This document shows positions 51,891-60,590 of a DNA stretch of 64,000 bases, piece by piece. Source of the stretch: Nocardia colli (GTDB taxonomy: Bacteria; Actinomycetota; Actinomycetes; Mycobacteriales; Mycobacteriaceae); assembly GCF_008704205.1 (NCBI RefSeq), contig NZ_VXLC01000015.1:434001-498000 (forward strand). The letters are read 5' to 3'. A program made the position numbers and the translations under genes. The number at the start of each line of letters is the position of its first letter. Position 1 is the stretch's first letter. Under the pieces are notes generated by a model. It searched no databases. It saw only the letters and a list, made by a program, of their open reading frames with translations, and was not told the origin of the DNA.

Positions 51891-52200
51891 TCCGGTCGCC
51901 GGTCCCCTCAGCGCCCCTCGTCCAACAGAGCCGCGGCCTCCACGAAGGCTGCGACCTCACTGCGCCGCCAAACCTCGCCAGGGCTGAAAACGACCGGCAA
52001 GTATTGATGCACCGTTTCTGCATCGCTATTATGCTCGGTTCTATGGAACTGGCCAAAGATGTCTCGACAGGGGCGATCGTTGGCTACTTCGTGCGTGGGC
52101 GACAGCGGGATTTCGACAGTTCGTCGAGAGCGGCGTCGCGTCGCCGAGGTCGTCCTCCGGCGCGGGTATTACCCGAATCGCCCGGCCGCGCGAGCATCGA
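51891..52200. other. 310-base region between the toxin operon and the MerR gene
   Basis: It holds the MerR promoter and operator (52004-52032) and a possible leader ORF (52043-52204). The first 110 bases show nothing that I can name; no clear terminator for the toxin operon is seen. Confidence 0.6.
52004..52032 (+). promoter_or_regulatory. Sigma-70-type promoter with a direct-repeat operator in its spacer (MerR/LitR gene)
   Basis: TTGATG (52004-52009), a 17-base spacer and TATTAT (52027-52032) make a near-consensus promoter. The spacer contains GCACC-N6-GCATC (52009-52024), an 11-base-period direct repeat, also found before the crt operon (53154-53169) and at 62289-62304 on the other strand. 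CarH/LitR regulators bind 11-base direct repeats between promoter boxes, so this fits autorepression. Confidence 0.75.
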
Positions 52201-52204
52201 GTGA
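52043..52204 (+). CDS. Possible leader peptide ORF upstream of the MerR gene
   Basis: A 53-residue frame whose ATG lies about 4 bases after the predicted transcription start and whose TGA overlaps the MerR GTG (GTGA). The sequence (MELAKDVSTGAIVGYF then an Arg/Ser-rich tail) resembles no known protein. The tight coupling to the regulator, which has no ribosome site of its own, suggests that translation of this frame delivers ribosomes to the MerR start. It may equally be a chance frame in the leader. Confidence 0.4.
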   Translation: MELAKDVSTGAIVGYFVRGRQRDFDSSSRAASRRRGRPPARVLPESPGRASIE

Positions 52205-53070
52205 ACGACGATGCGGACTTCGATGAGGCGGAAGCCGAGTACACGGTAGGCGTGGTGGCACGCAAGCTCGGTATACCGGTGGCGACACTGCGTAGCTGGA
52301 ATCGGCGGTACGGGCTCGGTCCGTCGGGGCACACGCCTGGCCGGCACCGCCACTACGCGCCGGACGATCTCGCGGTGATCAGGCGGATGGCGGAGCTGGT
52401 CCGCGCCGGCGCCAGTCCGGGGAGTGCCGCGCGGGCCGCTCGGGCGGCGGTTGCGCCGATGCTCGGTGATGTGGCGCCGGTGCTCACCGCCGGCCGTCGG
52501 CTCGACGGCACGGAATTGCTGGCCACGATTTCCGCCCATCTCGCCCGCTACGGTGTGGTCGAGACCTGGAATCGACTGTGCCGTCCGGCTTTCGCGGAGA
52601 TCGTCGGGCGTCAAGCGCGCGACGGTGGGTTCATCGAGGTCGAGCATCTCCTGTCCTGGGCGGTCACTACGAGTCTGCATCGGACGGCCGCGGTGCCAGG
52701 GCCCAATGCTCAGCAAACGCCCATCGTGCTGGCCTGTACTGCGGACGAGAATCACGCACTGCCGTTGGAAGTGCTGCGGGCCGCGTTGGCGGAGCGCGGG
52801 TTTGCCGCGGTGTTCTTGGGGCAGTCGATGCCGGACGGCGCGTTGGCGGATGCGTTGTCCAGGCATGACCGCCGGCCGCTGGTGGTGCTGTGGTCGCAAT
52901 CGGTGACGACGGCGCGTCCCGGTGCGATTCGTGCGGTTATGCCTGGTTCGAGTGGCGTATTGCTGGCTGGGCCCGGCTGGTACGGCGGTGATCTGCCGCC
53001 GGGGGTCCGGCACGTGAATTCGCTGGAGGACGCGATCGAGCGGATCGTGGGCGCGGTCGCCGCTCCCTGA
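52201..53070 (+). CDS. litR: MerR-type regulator of the LitR/CarH family
   Basis: A 289-residue regulator. The MerR winged helix (about 14-65; EYTVGVVARKLGIPVATLRSW) is followed by a four-helix and Rossmann part of the B12-binding type (about 100-285). LitR/CarH proteins use adenosylcobalamin to repress carotenoid genes in the dark. Of their light-sensing Wx9EH motif only Glu148-His149 are kept (Gln138 replaces Trp). The His of the DxHxxG cobalamin motif is kept as ENHALP (His185), without its Gly. It precedes the crt operon and likely controls it, perhaps without full cobalamin sensing. Confidence 0.8.
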   Translation: MNDDADFDEAEAEYTVGVVARKLGIPVATLRSWNRRYGLGPSGHTPGRHRHYAPDDLAVIRRMAELVRAGASPGSAARAARAAVAPMLGDVAPVLTAGRRLDGTELLATISAHLARYGVVETWNRLCRPAFAEIVGRQARDGGFIEVEHLLSWAVTTSLHRTAAVPGPNAQQTPIVLACTADENHALPLEVLRAALAERGFAAVFLGQSMPDGALADALSRHDRRPLVVLWSQSVTTARPGAIRAVMPGSSGVLLAGPGWYGGDLPPGVRHVNSLEDAIERIVGAVAAP

Positions 53071-53393
53071 GCGCATCCGGCGCTGTGGTTCGGGTGTCTG
53101 ACGCCCCGCGCGCTTGTCGATTTGTTAAGTTTCTGAAATAGTCGAGAGGGTGCGCATCGTTTATGCATCATTTGACGTACGATGGATCCTGACCGGATTC
53201 GCGAGGGCCTGTCCCGGACGAGTCGATGCCGCGCGCGGTACGGATTCGAACCGCACCGCGTGATGTGGCCCGCCGATGTGCCGCAGACATCCGTCGACAG
53301 CGTCGAGATGCGTTGTGACGGAAGTGATCAGGTCGGGTGCTCGATGACGACCTGCGCCGAATCCCACTACCGGACGAGCGAAGGATTGTGAGG
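53071..53393. other. 323-base region upstream of the carotenoid operon
   Basis: It holds the shared 20-base element (53125-53144) and the 11-base-period direct repeat (53154-53169), so it is the likely control region of the crt operon. A short frame from 53182 has no family resemblance and is not called. TTGACG (53172-53177) may be a -35 box, but I see no matching -10. Confidence 0.6.
53125..53169 (+). promoter_or_regulatory. Carotenoid operon control elements: 20-base shared element and LitR-type direct repeat
   Basis: TTAAGTTTCTGAAATAGTCG (53125-53144) matches 18 of 20 bases with copies at 63066-63085 and, inverted, 62392-62411. Nine bases on, GCATC-N6-GCATC (53154-53169) repeats the 52009-52024 site. 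Two factors, the LitR-like gene and perhaps the MarR gene or an ECF sigma factor, could therefore act here. Confidence 0.7.
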
Positions 53394-54710
53394 ATGGCTC
53401 GGTACCTGCTGGCCGTGAGTGCGATACCAGGACACGTCGCGCCCATGGTCGTCGTCGCGGAGGAGTTGCGCCGCCGCGGGCACGACGTGCATGTGCTGAC
53501 CGGCGCGGCCTTCCGGGCGGACCTGACCGCCCGCGGTCTCGCGATGTCGGCGCTTCCGGCGGACGCCGAAGTGGCGCCGGTCGCGCCGCGGCGCGGTCCG
53601 GGGGCGGTGCGGCGCTGGCGTACCGGCCGAGCCGAACTGCGGTCGGTGTTTCTCGGGCCGCTGACCGCGCAGCACGCGGCGCTGGTCTCCGCGTTGGCGC
53701 GCGCGGATTTCGATGCGGTGCTGGTGGATTCGATGTTCACCGGCGCGATTCCACTGCTGGTGTCGGAGCGGCCGCGGCCGCCGATCGTGGTGTGTGGCGT
53801 CGGGCCGTTGACGTTGTCCAGCGCCGACTGCGCACCGTTCGGCATCGGTCGGCCACCCTGGCGCGAGCGCGACCACACGCGGATGAATGGATTTGTCCGG
53901 CATGTGCTCTTCCGCGCCGACCAGGCGCGGCTGGACAACGTCCTGCGCGGCCTCGGCCTGCCGTCCGCGCCGGTCTTCCTGCTCGACTGGCCGCGACTGG
54001 CCGACCGCCTGCTCCAGTTCACCGTGCCCGGATTCGAGTACCCGCGGCGCGACCTGCCGCCGTCGGTGGTGTTCACCGGACCGATTCCGAGTTCGCTCGG
54101 CGCCGATCGGGAGTTGCCGGCGTGGTGGGGCGCGCTCGATGGCCGGCGGTTGGTTGTCCATGTGACGCAAGGGACTTGGGACAACGGTGATCTCGATCAG
54201 CTGCTGCGGCCCACACTGTCCGCGCTGGGGGATCGCTCCGACGTCCTGATCGTGGCAGGCACCGGTGGTTCCTCGGCGTCGCCGGGACCGCTACCCGCCA
54301 ACGCCGTCGCCTGCGACTTCGTCCCGTACTCGCGATTGCTTCCGCACGTCGACATCATGATCACCAACGGTGGTTACGGCGGGGTGCAGCAGGCATTGCG
54401 GCACGGGGTTCCGCTGATCGTGGCCGGCGACACCGCGGACAAGCCGGAAGTGGCTGCGCGCGTGGCATATACGGGTGCGGGAATCAATCTGGGCGGGGCG
54501 TCGCCGAGGCCGACTGCGGTGGCGGCGGCCGTCGATCGAATAGTGCGCGACCACAGCTTTCGCGCGGCGGCCGGTCGGCTCGCCGCCGAAATGGCGCGGC
54601 ACGCGCCCTTCGAGACCATTGCCGCGGTGCTGGACGAACTCGGCCCGTCGCGGCAGGCGGTGTCCGCGGAGAGCGGTATCGCGATCAGGCAGCGAGGGGA
54701 ATCGCTATGA
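53394..54710 (+). CDS. MGT/GT1 family glycosyltransferase of the carotenoid cluster
   Basis: A 438-residue GT-B enzyme. The N-terminal acceptor domain begins YLLAVSAIPGHVAPMVVVAEEL; the C-terminal donor domain has VDIMITNGGYGGVQQALRHG and VPLIVAGDTADKPEVAARV, the nucleotide-sugar region of the UDP-glycosyltransferase superfamily. It is the first gene of the operon and overlaps crtE by ATGA. In this context it probably adds a sugar to a hydroxylated carotenoid, like CrtX. ATG 53394 lies 9 bases after GAAGGA; GTG 53388 is an alternative. Confidence 0.85.
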   Translation: MARYLLAVSAIPGHVAPMVVVAEELRRRGHDVHVLTGAAFRADLTARGLAMSALPADAEVAPVAPRRGPGAVRRWRTGRAELRSVFLGPLTAQHAALVSALARADFDAVLVDSMFTGAIPLLVSERPRPPIVVCGVGPLTLSSADCAPFGIGRPPWRERDHTRMNGFVRHVLFRADQARLDNVLRGLGLPSAPVFLLDWPRLADRLLQFTVPGFEYPRRDLPPSVVFTGPIPSSLGADRELPAWWGALDGRRLVVHVTQGTWDNGDLDQLLRPTLSALGDRSDVLIVAGTGGSSASPGPLPANAVACDFVPYSRLLPHVDIMITNGGYGGVQQALRHGVPLIVAGDTADKPEVAARVAYTGAGINLGGASPRPTAVAAAVDRIVRDHSFRAAAGRLAAEMARHAPFETIAAVLDELGPSRQAVSAESGIAIRQRGESL

Positions 54711-55822
54711 GTGCCAAGCTTTTCGATACGAGCCAGCCGTCCATGAGTGATGCGGCAGCGTCGGGACCCAGCGCGGGATTCGAGGCCTGGTACGCGGACA
54801 ACCGTGCCCGAGTGCTGCACGAGCTCGACACCTTCTTGCGGAAGGTGGACATCGAGGATCTGCGCGACACCGGCGTCGACGCGATTCTGCGCCAGTACGC
54901 CGTCGGCGGCAAATGCGTGCGGTCGACGTTCATGTACCTGGGTTGGCTGTGCGGTGCGCAGCCGGACCCGGCGGCCCTGCGCGCGGCCGCGTCCTTGGAA
55001 CTGTTGCACGGCTTCGCGCTACTGCAAGACGATGTGATGGACGACGGCGTGCTGCGGCGCGGATCGGCCGCCGCGCATGTGCGGCTCACCGACGGCTATC
55101 GCGAGCGTGGGCTGCCCGGCTCTGCTTCCCGGTTCGGCAAATCGGCGGCCGTCTTGCTCGGTGACATGTGCCTGGTGTGGGCGGAGCAGATGCTGCGGGA
55201 CAGCGGGATTCCGGACGCCGCGCTGCGCCGGGTCTGGGCGGGTTACGACGCGATGCGGATCGAGCTGGCGATCGGCCAGTTCGCTGATCTGGCCAACGAC
55301 GCGCGCGCCACACCGACCATGGATTCCGTCCTGGCGATCGCGCGGGCGAAGTCCGGCAACTACACCGTGCTGCGACCGCTGGAGTTGGGCGCGATGATGG
55401 CCGGTTGTCCCGAACGGACCCTGATGATGCTGGCCCGCTACGGAACTCGGATCGGCGAGGCCTTCCAGCTGCGCGACGATCTGCTCGGGATCTTCGGATC
55501 TGCCGCGACCACCGGAAAACCGGAGGACAGCGACCTGGGACAGCACAAGGCGACCAGCGTCGTCGTCGCCGCGTTGGACACCGGAGGCGGCACGGTCCGG
55601 CAGGAGCTGACCGAATTGCTGAGCCGGCCCGAACTGGACGCGCCCGCGATCGCGCGATGCCGCGAATTGATCGCGGCCTCCGGCGCTCCCGAGCGGATCG
55701 AATCGATGATCACGGATCGAGTGGCCGAGGCGCGCGCCGCGCTCGCCGACGCCGGGCTCGACCAGGACCGATGTTCAGCGCTGGAACACATGGCGCTGCT
55801 GTGCACCGCACGGCAACAGTGA
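54707..55822 (+). CDS. crtE: Geranylgeranyl diphosphate synthase
   Basis: A 371-residue trans-prenyl diphosphate synthase. GGKCVRSTF binds the allylic diphosphate, DDVMD (108-112) is the first Asp-rich motif, and LRDDLLGIFG the second. The distance and the position before crtI/crtB support a C20 product for carotenoids. It is coupled to the glycosyltransferase gene (ATGA) and ends 12 bases before crtI. Confidence 0.9.
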   Translation: MSAKLFDTSQPSMSDAAASGPSAGFEAWYADNRARVLHELDTFLRKVDIEDLRDTGVDAILRQYAVGGKCVRSTFMYLGWLCGAQPDPAALRAAASLELLHGFALLQDDVMDDGVLRRGSAAAHVRLTDGYRERGLPGSASRFGKSAAVLLGDMCLVWAEQMLRDSGIPDAALRRVWAGYDAMRIELAIGQFADLANDARATPTMDSVLAIARAKSGNYTVLRPLELGAMMAGCPERTLMMLARYGTRIGEAFQLRDDLLGIFGSAATTGKPEDSDLGQHKATSVVVAALDTGGGTVRQELTELLSRPELDAPAIARCRELIAASGAPERIESMITDRVAEARAALADAGLDQDRCSALEHMALLCTARQQ

Positions 55823-55834
55823 CGAGGAGGATCG

Positions 55835-57349
55835 ATGCGTACAGTGACCGGATCCAGCGACCACGTGGTCGTGGTGGGCGCGGGCCTGGCCGGCCTGTCC
55901 ACGGCCGTCCATCTCGCCGGCCGGGGTCGTCGCGTCACGGTGGTGGAACGCGAGGCCACGCCCGGCGGTCGGATGGGCCGCCTCGACCTGGACGGCTATC
56001 GAATCGACACCGGACCGACGGTATTGACCATGCCCGAGCTGCTCGACGAAGTGTTCGACGCGGTAGGGGAACGCACCGGTGATCGCCTGAGCCTGTTCCC
56101 GGTCGATCCCGCCTACCACGCTGTCTACGCCGACGGACGCAGCCTCGACGTGCACCGCGACCCGGAGGCCATGGAGCAGGCCGTCGCCGATTTCGCGGGC
56201 GCCGAGCAGGCGTTGGGGTATCGACGGCTGCGCGACTGGCTGGGCCGGTTGTACGCCGCGGAGTTCGATCGGTTCATCGCGTCCAATTTCGAGTCTCCAC
56301 TGTCGATGCTGACGCCGGCGTTGGCCCGGTTGACCGCGCTGGGCGGGTTTCGCCGCTGGGACGCCAAGGTCGCCGACTTCATCTCCGATCCGGACTTGCG
56401 CCGCGTCTTCACCTTTCAGTCGCTCTACGCCGGGGTCGCGCCGGACCGTGCCCTCGCCGCGTATGCGGTGATCGCTCACATGGACACGATGTCCGGGGTT
56501 TACTTTCCGCGGGGTGGGATGCGCGCGGTGCCGGACGCGCTGGCCGCCGCGGCGGTCGCCGCGGGTGTGCAGTTCCGCTACCAGAGCACGGTCACCGGAT
56601 TGGTGCGCTCGGGCGGCCGCGTGACCGCCGTGCAGACCGATCAGGACGACCGGATTGATTGTGACGCAGTGGTTTTGACCACCGAATTGCATCGCACCTA
56701 CGATTTGCTCGGGCATCGGCCGCGCCGTCCCGGTGGGGTCCGATCGGCACCGTCGGCGGTCGTGCTGCACCTCGCCTGTGACCGTCAAGCGGATCTGCCG
56801 CATCATTCGCTGCTGTTCGGCAGCGAGTGGGAAAGTTCGTTCCGGGAGATCATCGACGAGGGCCGGGTGATGTCCGATCCGTCGTTGCTGCTGACCCGTT
56901 CGACCGCGGGGGATCCGACCCTGGCCCCGCCCGGGCGCGACCTCTTGTTCTTGCTGGCTCCGGCACCGAATCTGCAACGCGGACAGATAGATTGGCCGAA
57001 ACGGCAGGGTGCCTACGCCGAGCAGATCCTCGATATCGCGCAGCGCCGCATAGGTTCTCGCTGGCCTGAACTCGAGGTGTTGCGGGTTGTCACGCCGGCG
57101 GACTGGGCGGACCAGGACATGCGCGACGGCAGCCCGTTCGCGCTGGCGCACACCTTCGCGCAGACCGGGCCGTTCCGCCCGGCCAACATGATCCGCGGTC
57201 TCGACAATGTGGTGCTCGCCGGCGGCTCCACCGTGCCGGGAGTCGGGATCCCGCCGGTGCTGATCTCCGGTCGCCTCGCCGCCGACCGCGTCACCGGACG
57301 CACCGGTGTCCGGCGCCGTTCCGCTTCGACCATCCACCCTTCGTCCTGA
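55835..57349 (+). CDS. crtI: Phytoene desaturase
   Basis: A 504-residue FAD-dependent desaturase. VVVVGAGLAGLSTAVHLAGR (near 12-31) and EATPGGRMGRL form the FAD site, and the C-terminal PGVGIPPVLISGRLAADRV block is diagnostic of the CrtI group. It has the strong GAGGAGG ribosome site. It should convert phytoene to lycopene in four steps at the membrane. Its place directly before crtB matches many actinobacterial clusters. Confidence 0.9.
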   Translation: MRTVTGSSDHVVVVGAGLAGLSTAVHLAGRGRRVTVVEREATPGGRMGRLDLDGYRIDTGPTVLTMPELLDEVFDAVGERTGDRLSLFPVDPAYHAVYADGRSLDVHRDPEAMEQAVADFAGAEQALGYRRLRDWLGRLYAAEFDRFIASNFESPLSMLTPALARLTALGGFRRWDAKVADFISDPDLRRVFTFQSLYAGVAPDRALAAYAVIAHMDTMSGVYFPRGGMRAVPDALAAAAVAAGVQFRYQSTVTGLVRSGGRVTAVQTDQDDRIDCDAVVLTTELHRTYDLLGHRPRRPGGVRSAPSAVVLHLACDRQADLPHHSLLFGSEWESSFREIIDEGRVMSDPSLLLTRSTAGDPTLAPPGRDLLFLLAPAPNLQRGQIDWPKRQGAYAEQILDIAQRRIGSRWPELEVLRVVTPADWADQDMRDGSPFALAHTFAQTGPFRPANMIRGLDNVVLAGGSTVPGVGIPPVLISGRLAADRVTGRTGVRRRSASTIHPSS

Positions 57350-57359
57350 TCGGAAGACT

Positions 57360-58331
57360 ATGACGCGCAGGGAACTAGCCGCGGCGGGCATCACCGATCC
57401 GTCGCTCCGAGAATCCTATCGATGCTGCCGCACGCTGAATGCCCAGCACGGCAAGACCTTCTTCCTCGCGACCAGACTGCTCGCCCCCGACCAGCGGCCG
57501 GGCGTGCACGCGCTGTACGGATTCGCGCGCCGCGCGGACGACATCCTCGACGAGTTCGATCCCGCCCGCACCGTCGGCGATCGGGCGGCCGACTTGGACA
57601 CGCTCGCCGGGCATTTCGTCAGCGGGGACAGCGGCGGTGACCCGGTGCTCGCCGCGGTGCTGCACACAGCGGACCGCTACGGCATCGAAGCACAGCTGTT
57701 CGACGCGTTCCTCGCATCGATGCGGATGGACCTGACCGTCACCGACTACCCGGACCGCGCCGCACTGGACACCTACGTGTACGGCTCCGCCGAGGTGATC
57801 GGCCTGCAACTGCTGCCGATCCTCGGAGTCACCGAAACTATCTCCGCCGCAGCGCCGTACGCGGCCGCACTGGGTAAAGCCTTCCAGCTCACCAACTTCC
57901 TGCGCGACGTCGACGAGGACCTGGCGCGTAACCGGGTCTACTTACCCGCCGACGAACTCGCCGCGCACGGCGTCGATCGAGACCTGCTGGCCTGGTGCAG
58001 CCGTCGTCAGCGGGCCGAGCCGCAGGTCCGACGAGCATTGGCCGAGCAGCACGAAATCACCAGGGAAATATACGAGTTCGCGCGTGGCGGCCTGGAGCGA
58101 CTGGCGCCACGCTCGCGTCCCTGCGTGGCGACCGCCTCGACGCTGTACTCGGAGATCCTGGCGCGCATCGAGGACGCCGATTTCGAGGTCTTCGGCCGGC
58201 GAGCCAGGGTGGGCACCGCCCGCAGAGCGCGCGTCGGCGTCGCGGGCTTGGCACGCGCCTGGTGGGCTCGGCACGCAACCTCGAATTCGCCCTTGTCACC
58301 GGATATTTCGCGACCGCGCGAGCGGACCTAG
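57360..58331 (+). CDS. crtB: Phytoene synthase
   Basis: A 323-residue squalene/phytoene synthase family enzyme that joins two GGPP molecules. RRADDILDEFD (first Asp motif, near 58-68), GLQLLPILGV and DVDEDLARNRVYLP (second Asp motif, near 182) are all present. An in-frame ORF reaches to 57306, inside crtI, but ATG 57360 with GGAAG is preferred. It is ten bases from crtI. Confidence 0.92.
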   Translation: MTRRELAAAGITDPSLRESYRCCRTLNAQHGKTFFLATRLLAPDQRPGVHALYGFARRADDILDEFDPARTVGDRAADLDTLAGHFVSGDSGGDPVLAAVLHTADRYGIEAQLFDAFLASMRMDLTVTDYPDRAALDTYVYGSAEVIGLQLLPILGVTETISAAAPYAAALGKAFQLTNFLRDVDEDLARNRVYLPADELAAHGVDRDLLAWCSRRQRAEPQVRRALAEQHEITREIYEFARGGLERLAPRSRPCVATASTLYSEILARIEDADFEVFGRRARVGTARRARVGVAGLARAWWARHATSNSPLSPDISRPRERT

Positions 58332-58339
58332 GAGCCGAG

Positions 58340-58693
58340 ATGGCGCATTGGCAGTATCTACTGATATTGGTCCTCTGCCTGGTACTCACGGCACCGCTGG
58401 AATTCCTCGGTCCGGGCGTCTACCGGCGACCACGGCTGCTGCTGGCCGCGATCGCGCCCGCGCTCGTCGTTTTCGTGGTGTGGGATCTGCTCGCCATCGC
58501 CGGCGGGGTCTGGAGCTACGATCCGCGATTCGTCCTCGGTGTGCGGTTACCCGGATCCATGCCCGTCGAGGAATTCCTGTTCTTCCTGGTGATTCCGCTC
58601 TGCGGGCTGCTGACCTTCGGCGCCGTGGAGACGCTGCTCGCGCGCGGACGACCGGCGCGGGTACGGATTCGGGACCGCGAGGCCGGCCGATGA
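58340..58693 (+). CDS. crtYc: Lycopene cyclase subunit, CrtYc type
   Basis: A 117-residue membrane protein with three hydrophobic segments. PVEEFLFFLVIPLCG (near 80-94) is the diagnostic acidic motif of the actinobacterial/fungal lycopene cyclase family. In this family two such halves form the enzyme. ATG 58340 has AGGAG just upstream, eight bases past crtB. It works with CrtYd, encoded next. The ring product (beta, or epsilon as in CrtYe/Yf) cannot be told from sequence alone, but CrtU downstream favours beta. Confidence 0.88.
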   Translation: MAHWQYLLILVLCLVLTAPLEFLGPGVYRRPRLLLAAIAPALVVFVVWDLLAIAGGVWSYDPRFVLGVRLPGSMPVEEFLFFLVIPLCGLLTFGAVETLLARGRPARVRIRDREAGR

Positions 58694-59019
58694 TCGACGG
58701 GATCGGCTACACACTGCCCGCTGTGCTCGCTGTCGTGACCGTCTGCCTGCTCGAGGTCACGGTCTTGCGCACCGGGCTGTTGCGCAAGCGCGCGTATTGG
58801 CTGTCGATGCTCATCGTCCTCGGATTCCAGATCCCGGTGGACGGCTGGTTGACCCGCCTCGACGCGCCGACCGTCCGCTACAACCCGGATCACATTGTCG
58901 GCCTTCGGTTTCCGTGGGACATCCCGATCGAGGACTTCCTGTTCGGCTTCGCCCTCGTGACGGCGGTGCTGCTGAGCTGGGAACGTGCCCGACAGCATCA
59001 GGAAGGACAGCGGCGATGA
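58690..59019 (+). CDS. crtYd: Lycopene cyclase subunit, CrtYd type
   Basis: A 109-residue membrane protein with three hydrophobic segments and PIEDFLFGFALV near residue 82, the same motif as CrtYc. Its start overlaps the crtYc stop (ATGA) and its stop overlaps the crtU start (ATGA), so both halves and CrtU are made in step. A basic tail (ERARQHQEGQRR) ends it. Confidence 0.88.
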   Translation: MIDGIGYTLPAVLAVVTVCLLEVTVLRTGLLRKRAYWLSMLIVLGFQIPVDGWLTRLDAPTVRYNPDHIVGLRFPWDIPIEDFLFGFALVTAVLLSWERARQHQEGQRR

Positions 59020-60590
59020 CGGCAACACAGCTCGGCCGGGACCCGCGCCGGGTGCGTTATCCGGCCCGGCCCGGCCGACGCGACGTCGGGCAGAACGGCC
59101 ATCGCCCGGTGGCAGTCGTGGTCGGCGCCGGAATCGCCGGGCTGGCCGCCGCCACCGGACTCGCCGAACGCGGGTTCCGGGTCGAGGTGGTCGAGCGGGA
59201 GCGCTACCTCGGCGGCCGCGTCGGCGGCTGGACCGAGCGGCTCGCCGACGGCACACCGGTCGGCATGAACCGCGGCTTCCACGCCTTCTTCGCCCAGTAC
59301 TACAACCTGCGGAAGTTGTTGTCCCGCAGCGATCCCGAGCTGTCGGCACTACAGCGCATCGGCGATTATCCGCTCATCGACGCGGCCGGCCGGCGCGACA
59401 CATTCCGCAACCTGCCGCGCACGCCGCCGTGGAACGCGCTCGCCTTCGCGCTGCGCAGTCCCACCTTCCGGCTGCGCGACCTCGCCCGCATCGATGCGCG
59501 AGCGGCCGCCCCGCTGGCCGCGGTGTCGGTGCCGGACATCTACGACCGGCTGGACCACGTCGACGCCGAAACGTTTTTGCGGCGCATCAACTTTCCGGAG
59601 GCCGCCCGTCATCTGGCGTTCGAGGTCTTCTCCCGCAGCTTCTTCGTCGAGCCGCAGCACATGTCCGCGGCCGAACTGGCGACCATGTTCCACATCTATT
59701 TTCTCGGTTCCAGCGAAGGGCTGGTGTTCGATGTGGCGCGGGACAATTTCGATACCGCTCTGTGGAGGCCGCTCGCCGAGCATCTCGGCGGTGACCCGAC
59801 GCCGCACCGACCGGGCCGGGTCGAGTTCCACACCGGAGTGGCCATCACCGAGATCGAATCGAGGGACGCCGGCTTCCGGCTCACCGCGGACACCGGCGTC
59901 ACGCTGGAAGCGGACGCGGTGGTGCTCGCCGTCGACGCCGGCCCGCTGCGCGCGGTGGTGAACCGGTCACCAACCCTGGGTGATCCCGAATGGCGTTCCC
60001 GGATAGCGGAATTGGGTAGCGCTCCGGCGTTCGCCGTGCTGCGGCAGTGGCTGGATCGACCGTTGCGCGCCGATCGGCCGGGCTTTCTCGCCACCGGGAA
60101 TCTGGATCCGCTGGACAACATCAGCGTCCTCGATCGGTACGAGCGCACGGCCACGGACTGGGCCCGCGACAACAGTGGCAGCGTGGTCGAATTGCATGCC
60201 TACGCCGCCGCCGAGCAAACACCCACGCCCGCAGCACAGCTGGCGATCCGGGACAAACTGGTGGCGCGTCTGCACGAGATCTATCCGGAATCGGCCGACG
60301 CTCAGGTCGTCGGTGAGCACATGCTGTGGCGTCAGGACTGTCCGCGGTTCGCGCCCGGTGACTTCACGCGACGTCCAGGGGTGCGCACACCGCATCCGCG
60401 GCTGATGCTCGCCGGTGACGGCATTCGGGTGGAGCTGCCGGTCGCGCTGATGGAGCGGGCCGCGACCACCGGCTGGCTCGCCGCCGACTTCCTGTCCGAA
60501 GAGTGGGGCGGCGCCGGGCATTCGTTGCAGACCGTGCCGGCCCGAGGGCGCTCGCCCCTGCTGCGCAGCTTCGCGGAAAGGCGATCATGA
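59016..60590 (+). CDS. crtU: Carotene ring desaturase/methyltransferase (isorenieratene synthase type)
   Basis: A 524-residue flavoprotein. After a basic N-tail comes AVVVGAGIAGLAAATGLAERG (35-55). GGRVGGWTERLADG, MNRGFHAFFAQYYNLRKLL and the C-terminal GDGIRVELPVALMERAATTG match the CrtU family, which turns beta-rings into aromatic phi-rings by desaturation and methyl shift. The product would be chlorobactene- or isorenieratene-like. It is coupled on both sides by ATGA. Confidence 0.85.
   Translation: MTATQLGRDPRRVRYPARPGRRDVGQNGHRPVAVVVGAGIAGLAAATGLAERGFRVEVVERERYLGGRVGGWTERLADGTPVGMNRGFHAFFAQYYNLRKLLSRSDPELSALQRIGDYPLIDAAGRRDTFRNLPRTPPWNALAFALRSPTFRLRDLARIDARAAAPLAAVSVPDIYDRLDHVDAETFLRRINFPEAARHLAFEVFSRSFFVEPQHMSAAELATMFHIYFLGSSEGLVFDVARDNFDTALWRPLAEHLGGDPTPHRPGRVEFHTGVAITEIESRDAGFRLTADTGVTLEADAVVLAVDAGPLRAVVNRSPTLGDPEWRSRIAELGSAPAFAVLRQWLDRPLRADRPGFLATGNLDPLDNISVLDRYERTATDWARDNSGSVVELHAYAAAEQTPTPAAQLAIRDKLVARLHEIYPESADAQVVGEHMLWRQDCPRFAPGDFTRRPGVRTPHPRLMLAGDGIRVELPVALMERAATTGWLAADFLSEEWGGAGHSLQTVPARGRSPLLRSFAERRS

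Noticed and set aside
53129..53154. SigB/SigF-type promoter GTTT-N15-GGGTGC before the crt operon
   Set aside because: The -10 part is not kept in the other two copies of the element, so the match is probably chance.
53182..53391. 70-codon plus frame before the glycosyltransferase
   Set aside because: No ribosome site, no conserved pattern; more likely leader DNA.
55775..57394. 539-residue minus-strand frame
   Set aside because: Exact antisense of crtI, a typical high-GC shadow.
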